Source: Apteryx mantelli (lineage: Eukaryota; Chordata; Aves; Apterygiformes; Apterygidae). From it: a DNA stretch of 64,000 nucleotides. The notes beneath the pieces are model-generated. The model ran no database searches. It had not been told where the DNA came from and saw nothing but the letters and a program-made list of their open reading frames with translations. Position numbers and translations under genes: made by a program. Numbering within the stretch: the stretch's first letter is position 1; the number at the start of each line of letters is the position of its first letter. The DNA lies in NCBI RefSeq assembly GCF_036417845.1, contig NC_089982.1, positions 60,897,684 to 60,961,683 of the forward strand. The letters run 5' to 3'. Positions 37,716 through 49,425 of this stretch are shown piece by piece.

Positions 37716-40439
37716 CTTAAAAAATTCCATTTCTGAGACATCTATGAGACCACGTTTGCTTAGTGTGCTAGTAGGTTAGCAAAAGATCAAAATGATGGCA
37801 TGTCTAAGATACTGGAGTGCTAACGTTAGAAGTCATAGCTCAAAGCTCAGGTCAGACAGCGCAGGGAGCACTGGAGTAGGCCATCATTTGGCAAACTTCC
37901 TTGGTTTAGTATCAACCCTTCCTAAGAGACAAGGGACCTTCAGTTAGCATTAGACAGTTTGCATAATGATATATTTCTCTGAAAACAACTATATTAATCA
38001 TCTTCTGGTGCTGAATTAGACCAGTGGATGTGTCAGCTTTGTGTCTGTGTACAATTTCCAGACTTCAAGCAAGCTTCATTGCAAATCTTTCTCTTTGTAG
38101 ACCACTTTGCAACCAGAATGTAACAAAGATTGATGTGAGGATGGAAGGGAGGAAAGGAGAATCACCCTCTGGAGCACCTTGTGAGGTTGGTCAGAGTCTT
38201 ACATGCCTCAGCAAAATTGGAGAATCGTAAGCCCATCTGAGATAAAGACCCTTAAACCCTGTTGGCAATCGAGATCTGTGGGATCTTCATCCCAATGGGT
38301 AGGGAAAGACAAGCAAGTAGTTCCATGTAGTGGAAGATTTTTCAGCAGTGCAGGGTGACTGGGCTATTAATTGTGAGAGCTCTTGTAACATGTGAAACTG
38401 TCCCTTTGCTGTCTTGCCAGGAGCCAATGCTGCCTCTGTGTTTGGGGTAGCTGATGTCAATGCAGCATTCAAGCATTCATGATCTAAACCTGGGGGAATG
38501 GGGGCACTTCAGGAACGAAAAGGGAGGCTCATGTGTGGAGAGCATAACGGCTCCTTCTAAAGAAACAACGGTTCTTCAAGGCACGTGCTACAGCAATCTG
38601 TGGACCTGTCCCACCATCACCAGGCTGCTAAATACTCCCCTTTGCTTTCTACAGCAGTTAATTTCTTAAGCTACTGAAACAATGCAGTATAGTTGAGTAC
38701 AAACTGCTGAAAGCAGCAGAAGGCACTCACTGCATTGGATAACCTATCCGGAAACCATCATCGTGCGCGTGCACACACGTTGGAGGCGTTCTGCTGCAGA
38801 AGAGTGCGAGAACAGTGCTTACACCCCATTAAGTCTGCCGGTTCTTAGGGCTGATTTACTGCAAAGACTGTTCGGCTCTTGCTTTCTGAGGGCTTGAAAG
38901 TGTTAGGGACTTCAGAAGCAATGGAGGGGAAAAAGTAAGATGGCAAGAAAACTCTTCACCCCTTGGGCAGGTGAAAAGGAGCTGTGAGGGAGAGGAAGGA
39001 GAATCAACTACTCCATATGTAGAATAAGGACCTTTGTTGTTTTTTACTAATTCTGCTGCATCTCTTTTTCAAGCATATGGGGTCCTAATGCTGAAGACTG
39101 TAAAACCCACAGAAGAGAGAGAGAGATGGAGTTTTTTATGAAGACTGTCTGCTTCCACAGGAGTTTGACAGTCCAAAAGAGGAGGCTATGAAGCAGGGAG
39201 AATATGGTGCACATAATAACTTTCAGGATTTACTTCTTATCTTCCTCTTGAACTTCTGGCCCTCAGTGCATGAATTGAAATGCCTTTATTCTGCATTCTG
39301 CATTTGAAAGCTTGTGGCAATATGAAAACCATCCTATGATTAATTTCTTCTTACAGAAACACCACTCAGAAGTATGTAAAGAGATGTTTGCATCAAGAGA
39401 TATCCTTAGTTTATTACATGTTGAGTAATGGTAAAAATTAAGACTGAATTTCAAAATCCATTAAAGTTCTCCAGTGATTACAATATAGTTAACACATCCT
39501 TTACAGAAAACAAAAATAAGGAAATGAATGCTTAAGGACATAATAAATCTTTCGCGATCTACATAATAAATACAATATTCTTATCAGGTATAAACTACAG
39601 GCTATTTCTTCATAATCGTAATCATAAATCTGGCTCAGTTATTTATACATTTTATGACCTACATATTTACTTTTGAAGAATACCAAAGTAAATTTCAGAA
39701 TCTTAAAGGGATTTACTTTTTTAGTAGATATTTACAAGTTACTACTTCTGGTCAATAACAGGAGTACAGTTGGAATGAAAAATATATAACAACAATTTAT
39801 CTTCAAACTGTGTGTGCAACTAAAGTTACTTCTGAGACTGGAAACAGAATATTGATACTGCTTTTAAGCAATTTTTAAATATATTTTTAGGTTACTGAAG
39901 AAAGAACATAAAATATTTTGGAGCAATGTTGAAACAGCTGTGTTATGTAGAAACATACCTTTCTTTATATTTTAAAACAGAATGGTGTGTTTATCACAGT
40001 GTGTGGGTTGTGTAGGATCTAGATGTGTCTAACTGCTTATTACTTTGCTTTCAGGGTATCTCACTATCTAATACTTACAAAGCCCACTGCACTGTAATGT
40101 GAGCATAATGATCTAAGGAAAAGCCACACTGTTGAGTTGTCTTTGTGGATTTCATGAAAGATTTTGGCTCTGTGAATCAAGATAATTTGTTGATACTCCT
40201 GTAAATTTGATGAATTAACAAGTCCTTTTTTGGAGAGTGTTTTCAAACTGATATTTTTCAGAAATGTTTTGTTGTTACTAATGGAATCGAGTGAATTGGT
40301 GTGTTGGCCCTGGTGTTATTGAGATTGATGTTTGGTAGATTGCTGATCAGCATATTAACATTTATATATCTCTGCCTTCTTGGTGTCCTTCAGCCCCAGC
40401 TCCTTGTAAGCTGATGCAGCATGCAAGGAGATACACTAT

Positions 40440-40560
40440 AGGTTTATTTTCCTTTTATATTCTGCCCTAGGGTCATGCTATTGGCCATGGCTGGGTACTG
40501 AGCTAGATCACTCTTTGGTCTGATCCTGTATAATGCTGTAATGTTCTTAAGACTAGAAAT
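40440..40560 (+). mobile_element. Old CR1-like LINE 3' end
   Basis: TACTGAGCTAGATCACTC then TTTGGTCTGATCCTGTATAA and TGTTCTTA match the common CR1/L3 tail pattern (ACTGGACTAGATGGACC, ATTGGTCTGACCCAGTATGG, TTCTTA). Sense is on the plus strand. Heavily diverged relic, about 120 bp. Confidence 0.65.
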
Positions 40561-43500
40561 CACTCTTGTAGTGTTTAAGGTGCATTTTTTAACCTTGGAT
40601 GTGCTTTCTTGAGGTGGCATGACTGCTGATAGCATCAGAAGCTACAGGCAGAGAAGGAAAGCATTTGGTAAGTTGCAGTGCCATCTATGGAAGGAATGCA
40701 GCAGGAGCCTGCACGCCGAGGTCTCTGACACCATGCTCTCATTGCCTTCAACAACCAGATTTTGTACCTTCAACAACAAGATCACCGTTTTGAACACCAA
40801 CTAAAACTAAGGGTTAAATCCAGCAGAAAACTCTTGGCATCTTTAGGCATTACTGAAACCCCCAGAGCCTCTTCAGCTGCCCCCTACTTCCCTCAGAAGC
40901 TCTTTTTCTGCCAGCGCTGTCCCAGTCTTGCATCTATTTTCGCCAGTGGGTGTCCATCTCCTCGTAGCACAGAGCTGCTTGATGGTTTCGGTTAAGGGCC
41001 AGGAGACTCTTAAATTTGGCTTTCCCCTTGTTGGGGGGGACGGGCTAATAAGGGCACTTAGATCAGTCTTTGTGCAAGAGAAAATTGCCTCCTTAACATG
41101 TCTACCTACTTTTGGAGTAAACCTGGGCCTAGACCCGGTATTTCCCACCAGCCAGTTTAAGCAATGCCCCACTCAGCTTGTTGGTTTCTGTGAGTCCTGG
41201 TCACAAGCGTTCATTTTGTAGGGACTCGCTGAAGGCTGAGGTTGCCGTGAGTGACAAGGTGTGCGGGAGCCGGGCTTTACAACACGTGCCGCTTGATGAG
41301 GAATGAGCCCTGCGTAGCTCGCTCAAGAAAGCTGGCAGCAGAACTCAGCAGCCTCAGGTTCAGCAGCAGGCTCCGGTGACCTAGGCTGGCCACCAGGTCC
41401 TCCTGCTTCCTACCCCTTCACAGCACTGTTGCTTATCACTAGGCATCCTCATGGCTTTGGGCAACAAAAATTTTGGTTTGGAAATTCCTTCTCTACCCTC
41501 TGCCTTTCTAAAGTCCTTAGATTTTGGGTTGGGATGGAAAAAAAAGATTCAGAATCTAATGTGGTACCATTTTAAATCTGTGTGGGGTTTTGCTGCTGAC
41601 TTCAGCTGGCTTAGGAGGTGGTTTCATTACCCAGAATAAACTGGATGAACTGTTCTTAAGTTAAATGACAGCAATGATTTACTCCAGTCACATTTATAAT
41701 GTCTTCTTGCCAGAATTTGTTTCATTCAGGCTCTGATTCTGGCGAATATGAGGTACAAAAAGTAACTTCACTGTGCAGCTGAATTACTTGTGCCTACCTC
41801 AGACAATGTGCTTCCATTTTTAAACAGGTAAAAATATGCTTGAACGTTGATATTAAAAAAACAGAACAGCAACTCTGAGAATGTGAAAAGCAAAAGAAAA
41901 AAGACACAGACATTTTTAAAAGAAATAGTTTAAAGCCTTTCACTACTGAAAACTACTTTTGAAATTTATTCAGTATTTTCAGAAAATGCTGTGTTGTCTT
42001 TTCAAAAGTATTAGATGTCTTAGTTTGGGGGAAAATAGTTTGAATGAACAGGGAGAATTTAAATTTGCCTTCCAACACCTTTAGTTCTGGAGAGGCTAAC
42101 AAAATTACTGTTAAAATCACAGAAGTCTGAATGGCTAAGCCTAGAATCTAGATGCTGCCATTACAGAAATACAGCCTCTAGTTTTTTGACCAGAGACCAG
42201 TTCTTTTATCTATCATCTAAGTGAACACTTCTTTTTTTTATTTGTAAATGTCAACCAACCTATAGAAAGTAGTATAGAGAAATGTGGCACTTTTGAGCAA
42301 ACCATTGTTCCAAACTGAAAGTACAAATGGTTCATTGTTACCTGAACACCAGAATTTTAAATCCTTATTCTCAGTTTTAGAGGCGCCTAATATAAAGTAG
42401 GGGTCTTAAAACAAATAAGCCCAATCATGGAGTAAGATAGTACTCTGCAAGATTAATTGCATGAAAAGGAGAATCATTAGCAGAGGAAGGCTACTGCCTC
42501 TTTGGATAAATCCTTCTGCATCAACTTGATTAACACAGAAGTTCAATACAGGTTCTGGGACTCTGAAAGCTAAAGCTGGAACCAAAGTTTCGCAGGATGT
42601 TCTCACATCTAATGTTTATGGAAATGAAAAATCCAGTTCAAGCTAAGGATTTAAACCTATACAAATCTCTTAGGCAGAGGTATTCTGTGCAGGAGCAAGG
42701 GTAGCTATGCCAGTGCCAAAGCCTTTACCCTTAGAGATTTGGTGGGAAAAGAGGGGATATCTTGAGAAATGCATCGTTTTGGAACACAACCCTTCATCAC
42801 TGCATGTCAGCTGTAATCCAACACACACAATGCTGTGTGAGCCAAGAGCAATGGCTAGCGTGAAGGAATGCAGACCTGAGCTGCTTCTGCCCATCTGTTG
42901 CGTCTCATCCTGGAGGCTTCCCGGAATAGTAGGCTACAAGAAAAGAGCACATCTGGATCACAAGACATCAGTGAAACTCATTACTAATTCAAGTACAAAA
43001 TCTGTATGTTAGAGTACTATACTTTTCTATATAGAAAGACCATTCTAGACTGTAAACATTTTTCAGATTAGTTGTAGTTTTAAATGAACTGTGAAATGAG
43101 GTCCATCCATATTGTGGGCAGCAGGTATATATCTGAATGCCGTAAACATGCATTAGCTGTAGTTCTGGAAGTCTTTTTCAGTAGTCCATTCTGATAATTT
43201 CTGTTGTCCTTTCCTTTTTCAATGCAGAAAGGTCATCTGTAATTCCCTAAAAGAGATGACCTGAACTTCAAAGCACTTTGCTACTGAATACATTATGGGT
43301 ATTTTTTTTTCTTTTACTGCTTAGAAAAAACATGCACATTTGATAGTATTTGCAGAGGTTTCCTCCAGCTAATTACATTATAGGCACTAGATAGATTTTA
43401 GGGGCACCACTACATATATTTTTGTTTTGTCTTCTATTGCAGATGTCACTGTTCATGTTTATCTGCAAATAAAATACACACAACCATTTATTAAGCTCCA

Positions 43501-44099
43501 AATGAGAATGAATACAAATAAAGAAAAACAAGCAGAGGTTGCAAGCTCTTTCTAGTTCATGCGTCTGTGTTTCCCTTCCGAAACAGAAGTCATTCTGAAA
43601 GCTTCAGTGAAAGCTTGCTTTGAAAATGAGTGTTTCTGCAGACTGCTGACTGCAGTGCTACATTGATTAAAGAGATGCAGTAACACAATGGTTTGCCTCT
43701 GCATTATCTAGGTCACGGGCCAGAATTCTCCTGGGTGCTAACATTTTCAATTAAGCTGATTTGTCAGTGCCCAGTGGAACTATTTTCCCTTTTAAAGCTG
43801 GTCCTAAATGGAAATGCTGAGTTACATGCCTGGTTTTCCTGTTTTGGGTCCCACAGAGAGTCAAGGGGTGCAGTCGTAGCCCTGCGAGGCTTGCCACTCG
43901 CTCTGCTACAGCCAAGCACTCACCCAAAGTGTTTAAATTGCATAGATGTGTGCACCTCAGTACACTCCCCACCCCATGCATTCACTGTTGCTGATTTTAG
44001 AAGTGACTTTGACAGTGTTGTAGAAGGATATGTGGAACAGTCACTTGCAATCATCCATAAAGAAAAGTAGCTCAGCAAAATATAGTAGAGCCTAGATCA

Positions 44100-44160
44100 T
44101 TCCACCTAAGTTTAGGTACTTAACTGAAGAGCCTAATTTAAAATCTAGTCTATTCCAGTA
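44100..44160 (+). repeat. Ancient sauropsid repeat scrap
   Basis: CACCTAAGTTTAGGTACTTA followed by GAGCCTAATTTAAAATCTAG resembles the CACCTAAATTTAGGCACCTAA / GGCCTGATTTTCA pattern of the same palindromic family as at 37629. Weak. Confidence 0.35.
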
Positions 44161-44742
44161 GTCAGTGTATGACAAACTTTTCCTAAATTCAATGCAGCAA
44201 ACACTTACCTTTTTGTTCCTAGCAAATGCTTTTTCTCTTACACATAAATAGTTCATAAATACACATACTTCAAATACACGTACTTCTGTCTTAAGCTATT
44301 TAGAGAAATACCATGCAGGATCTATTGACTGCATTTAGGCTTTATGATTTCTTGAAGTTTTTTAATCATTCTATATATTGTGATGATCCATTTTGTATGC
44401 TGCATATATACAGGATGTGAATAAGGTATTAAATCAGTTGCATGCATAAGAGACAACAATGAAGCTACATCCAGTCAGTGATTTGTTCAGGACAGTGCAA
44501 GAAAACCTTAAGATAAATTATGTGACTGGTTGTGTTTCTCATTATCTCTAGTTCAGCCCTCCGTGAAAAAATCTTGTCTTCATATTGTCTTCATATTGTA
44601 CGTATGACGTTATGACACAGATATAACAAGAACTATATCTTGGCCTGAATGCTGAAGTACAGAAAGGAAGAATATTGAGGTCTTGCCATAAATACAAGGA
44701 ATAATGTGAGCCTGGATAAACCATATCCAACTTGTTATTATT

Positions 44743-44786
44743 TTATTTCTTAAGAAGCTTTATAGAGCTTATTTCTTAAGAAGCTT
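44743..44786 (+). repeat. 26-bp direct repeat, about 1.7 copies
   Basis: TTATTTCTTAAGAAGCTT occurs at 44743 and again at 44769. Each contains the palindrome CTTAAG, and the two copies are adjacent. Confidence 0.9.
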
Positions 44787-45449
44787 TCCAGCAGCACTCT
44801 TACGAAAAAAAACAAAACAGAGGGAAGTGGCTCTGTTGGTGGTCACTGGTGATGAAAAGTCCAAAAATCTCCTGTCTGAGAATGAAGGCAGAGACAGCCC
44901 ACACAAGTTTGCACCCTTCTAATACACACAAACATTATCTATTATATTGCAGTGTGCAAATATGTTAAAAATTTATACTTTATTTATACAAACTCATGTT
45001 ACTGCTGGGGTAAAAAATAGTTTGGAAAGCAGTTGAACTTGTGAACACTTACACTTTAGACTATAGTTACATTGTTGAGATCCGCATTTTCTGCCTGGTT
45101 ATAATTTATAAACACTGAATTTAGTCAGGGAAAGTATTCATACAGCTTAACTGTAATTTCCTGTGGTAAATGGAGTCTGATGAGTGAGGATATGAAATCT
45201 TGGAAAAGTTTAGTCATTCTGAAGAAGGCTGTCCTACTTGATGTAGTAGAATTCATATAATTTTGTAAGAAGGATTGGCAGTTTGCTAACTCTCTGTCCA
45301 ATCCAGAGTGAAAAGTCCCAAATGAAGGGCTTTGCCCTTTGGATTTTTGCCCCTCTAATAGGGTGGGATTGGGCCCCAAATCTAAGCAGATGTGGAAATA
45401 TCATCAAATGTCTGACTAAGGAAATCACTTCAACCTACACATAGCTTCA

Positions 45450-45530
45450 ATCATGTGCTTAGGTCTAACTGAAGTCAGTTGAAGTCATGGACTAATCATG
45501 AGCTGAAGTGCTTTGTTAAATCTGAGCCTA
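45450..45530 (+). repeat. Ancient sauropsid repeat relic
   Basis: ATGTGCTTAGGTCTAACTGA, AGTCAGTTGAAGTCATGG and GAAGTGCTTTGTTAAATC align by eye with the pattern CATGCTTAAGTCCCATTGA, AGTCAATGGGA and AAGTGCTTTGCTGAATC of a widespread sauropsid repeat. Confidence 0.5.
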
Positions 45531-47329
45531 AGTGGTACATAGCAATTAAAAATACGTTCTCTTGTTGCACCCCAGGAGCAGCATTTAGCGGCATATTTGA
45601 ACAGGGAGCTTTTCCCTGTATTCTAGCTGCCCCATAGAATCGACTGGAGATGGTAAATAACACCTCTTCCAGTATGATGAAATGACATTTCCTGACTTGC
45701 ATATATCAAATGAATGGCAGTAGCAAAAATAATTTTGCTGTGGAGTTAATTTTTCCATTTTTGTGAGAAGCCTTATTTGTCTTCTTGTGACTACACTTCA
45801 CGAGGGTCTAGTGTATTTATGGATTCTCCTTTCAAATGTGCCAACTAAGCCTGTAGGATTAAAAAAAACCCTGCACACTGTTAGCTGCAGACCTTTGCTT
45901 GTGCTGCTCAGAGAAATATCTTAAGTTTTGAAAATCAAAGGGCTTTTTAACTCATCTCCTCCCATGTTTCTTCAGTCTTTCTATGCACGTTTGTTCTTCT
46001 GTGCACAGCATCAGCGCATTCCCCATGGGAAGCAGGCACGGGCAGCAGTCACTCTCTTGGGACTCTCTCCGATTACAACCCCCTGAGGGACAGCCGTGAG
46101 CTATAAACATCCAAACTGTAGCTAAGCAAAGGATTACAGTCAGGCATCTGAGGGACATGTATCCCTGCAACAGCCATGGCATACAGGGCTGTGGAAATGA
46201 AGCAACTTCTGTCAAATATGCTGTACAAGGTCCTTAGCTGCTAAAACAACAGTTTCTCCTTGCCATGTAACACTTCAGTTTCCAAAAGAGCAACTGGGTG
46301 CCTGCATAAAAACTTTCCTAAATGTTCACAGCCTAATCCAGGGCAATGCACATATGCATCAGACTGATTCAAACTAAAAGAGGATTTTGCCATGGTTCAT
46401 AGAAAAAGATTTGCATGATGTTTTACAATAAAGTTTGACAGCAGTAAGAACTGCCTGCACCGATCAATTCTCAAAAGCAGCTGTGGTTACCTGATGATTT
46501 GTTGGCAAAGGGCTTTGTTCTTTGTACAGAAAGTTGAAAACCAAGTCCCAAACTGTGTCTCATTCATAAGGGAGATAGTGTCCTCCTCCGTGTACAGCAC
46601 AGAGAGGAGATTCGGGCTGCATCAGAAGCCTCTGATAGCTGCTTTGGGAAGAAAGAAATTAAACAACCAGAATCCACGTCTTTTTCTGACTTCCTTCAAT
46701 AAGGATTGATCCTGTCAAATATGTTGTTTATTGACATGACTTGACCTTCGGTTCTATTGTTCAGCGAAATGAGAAAGAATAGTTAGTAAAGTCACAAAAA
46801 GTATTAAATTAGCCAGATTATATTATTTTCTGGATAATCTTGCTCCTTCACCAATACTTTTTCCAACCGTTCCATAAAACAACTGGGAGCATAGCTACAA
46901 CTTTGCCACCTGATTCTTTTGTATGTCAGAAAGCCTGAATACTGCAACCCATGCTTTTTCTAAAATCAATTGCAATTCAGATTTATGAATATTCCTCAAC
47001 TTCCCTGTGTTGTTAAACTATTTTGTGGGATCACAGTGGGGGAGAAAAAAAGAGGGAGAAAGTAATATTTCTTGAATCATGATGCAATAGAAGTCTACCA
47101 GAGAAATATCTTGAGGCATTATAAGAGGACTCAAGGGATTATATGTCAATACAGACACTCTTTTGCAGACAGACATGAGTTCACCTGACTGTTCTCCAAG
47201 TTAATCAAGCTGTGGTTAGCCTAACACTGAGTCTTAGCTAATAAGCCGTGCTAAGAGGCAGGGCATATTAACTCAGGCCCAAAGCCAAACTAGTGTAAAT
47301 ATAAAACTTTGCCTGCAAAAAAGCATGCA

Positions 47330-47450
47330 GTTATAAAGTTAGCTTTAATTCCAACTCTGCCATCAATTTCGTGTATCACCTTGGGCAAATCACTGAATCT
47401 ATGTCTCAGTTCCTTACTTGCAAAGTGGGGCTAGTAAACCTGCATTTCTC
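47330..47450 (+). mobile_element. MIR SINE relic
   Basis: CCAACTCTGCCATCAATTTC, then ATCACCTTGGGCAAATCACT, then CTCAGTTCCTTACTTGCAAA and GTGGGGCTAGTAA follow the MIR core in order, including the hallmark CCTTGGGCAAGTCACT and CTCAGTTTCC(T)CATCTGTAAA GTGGGG segments. Sense on the plus strand. Confidence 0.85.
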
Positions 47451-48569
47451 CCACTCTGCATACATTAAGACTGCAAGCTGTTGTAGTAAGATCTTAATAC
47501 ATACCTGAACAAAGACTTGAAAAGCAAATGCAATTCAGTCTGGCTATGGTGCTGCAAGTAATAATGCCCCACCTTTCTCAGTATGATGCTGAATGATCCT
47601 ATGCAATGGAATTGCCTGTCTTCTTTTATGGTACAGTGCTTGGAATGTTAAACCCACTGAAATATCTTTGCCCAGTGTTGTTTCTCCAAAGACGTGCAGA
47701 TCTCCAAACCTTTTTATCTTGCTGCAGACCTTGCAATGGCAGCTAACCACATCTGAAATTCATCTAAGCAAAAAGTACATAAGAAATTTTCAAATCAGTT
47801 CTAAGTTGCTCATTATATATTTACTCAGGCATTGGGTTTCATCTAGAACTGCATACGTCCGATGCATGGCAATTCTTTAAGGAACTGGGAAACTTTGTTA
47901 AACTGTTTATGTTATTCATGGAAGTCGATGCTGCTGGAAAGATGAGCCTTGAAAGAGTAGCAGGAATTCTCTCCTTTTCCCATTTTCCCAGCACTTTCCA
48001 CTCTTCTTCCTGTACCCTGTCATCTTCGGGGCTGTTACACTCATCCTCGGGGAGGACTCACCTTACTTCTGCTTCTGATTCATTGACCTTGGAAGAGCTC
48101 CCTCAGATCTGCCCTCTGCATATATTCTTTTCCTCTACTGTCCCCAGCTCTTTTTCTCCTCCAAGCTAGAAGAGCCTTCGTGAAGAGACAACCCTCCCAT
48201 CTGCAACAAAACCTGCAGCCTCCTCCTAGATGCACAGGCTGCTGTTCTTGCAGCTGTTCATGTTCTTCCACTCCAGTGTGAGTGGAAAAACAGCAGTCAG
48301 CAGCACCAGCCTTCAGCCTCCAGCTCTTCCTGCAGGAAACAGCTCCCCCACATGTGGGACCGAGAGGAATCTTCTGATGAGCTCTTCTTCCTGCAGCACA
48401 GCATTCACTTCCCAAGGCTGAAGACTGACAGCATTTCAAATTTTTCATGGAACAACAGGTAACATAGAACAGTTTAACAAATATTGATTGTTAAATACAG
48501 GTTCCCCACCACACGCCCTAGCAAAAGCCATAAATTGCAATTATCAAAAATAGTTAGTGATCATCTAGT

Positions 48570-49425
48570 ATTTATCACAGAAATGTGTGCATTGGCAGGG
48601 ACCTCTGGAGATCATCTCGTCTGACCTCCTGCTCAAAGTGGGACTACTGTCCATACTCTATCAGGTCACCTGCGGTTTTGTCTATCTGAACCTTGCAAAT
48701 TTCCAAGGATGGTGATGCCCCCATTTTTCTGGTGACTTGTTCCAGTACTATACTACCTAGTGAACAAGTACTCTCCTAGTTTCCAAGTGTCCCAAACTGA
48801 ACTTTCCAAGCTGCAATTTGTGGCTATTGCCCTTTGATTATACCACCTGCCACTACCAAGAAAAAGTTGCTTTGCCATCTTTGCAACTGCCCTTCAAGTA
48901 GCTGTAGGCTGCAATGAGATCCTGCCCAGTCCCCTCTTTGCCAGACTAAACAAGCCCAGCTCTCTCAGTCTGTCCTTGTGGGCCATGTGCTGCAGGCCTC
49001 CAATGGTCCTGGTAAGCCTTCTGCTGGACCCTCGCCAGGTCCTCTCCTGGAGATGTCCTCTCCACATCCTTCCTGCACTGGGGAGCCCAGAACTGGACAT
49101 GCTATTCCAGGTGCAACCTCATCAGGGCCAGATAGGGAGGAATAATAATTTCCCTCCATCTGCTGGCCACATTCATCCTAACGCAGCTCAGTATGCTGTT
49201 TGCCTTATTTGTGATGAGAGCACACAACATGTTGGCTTATATTCAACTTGGCACCCGCCATAACCCCCAGGGCCTGGTGAGCAGGGCAGCAACTCAGCCC
49301 ATCACCTCCCAGCCCATGCAGGTGCAGGCGGTGAGCCCAGCCAGGTGCTGCACCTCACCCTGCTGAGCCCCACAAGGTTTCTCTCAGCCCAGTCCTCTAA
49401 TGTATCGAGGTCCTTTGGGTTTGAA
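48570..49425 (-). mobile_element. CR1 LINE, 5'-truncated, about 850 bp
   Basis: Reads on the plus strand as reverse CR1 (GGCAGGGACCTCTGGAGATC near the 3' end, then the RT-proximal pattern CTGGACATGCTATTCCAGG and GCTGTTTGCCTTATTTG). Its 3' terminal 8-bp repeats are degraded. Old inactive copy; open frames over it are not genes. Confidence 0.9.

Larger units (their letters stand above)
28991..40439. other. Intergenic DNA between UCHL1 and LIMCH1, right of LIMCH1
   Basis: No gene recognised. Open frames are short and without family resemblance; the longest, on the plus strand at 33462-33902, sits in C/T-rich sequence with no domain or motif. Contains a poly(T) run at 30520-30538 and a palindromic ancient repeat scrap near 37629-37715. 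A stretch around 31400-31620 has an AATAAA and an ACA-like end but no convincing LTR partner. Confidence 0.6.
40561..48569. other. Intergenic DNA, middle part
   Basis: No gene recognised. Contains a 26-bp tandem repeat at 44743, ancient repeat scraps near 44100-44160 and 45450-45530, and a MIR at about 47330-47450. Otherwise unique AT-leaning sequence in which I see nothing further. Confidence 0.6.
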
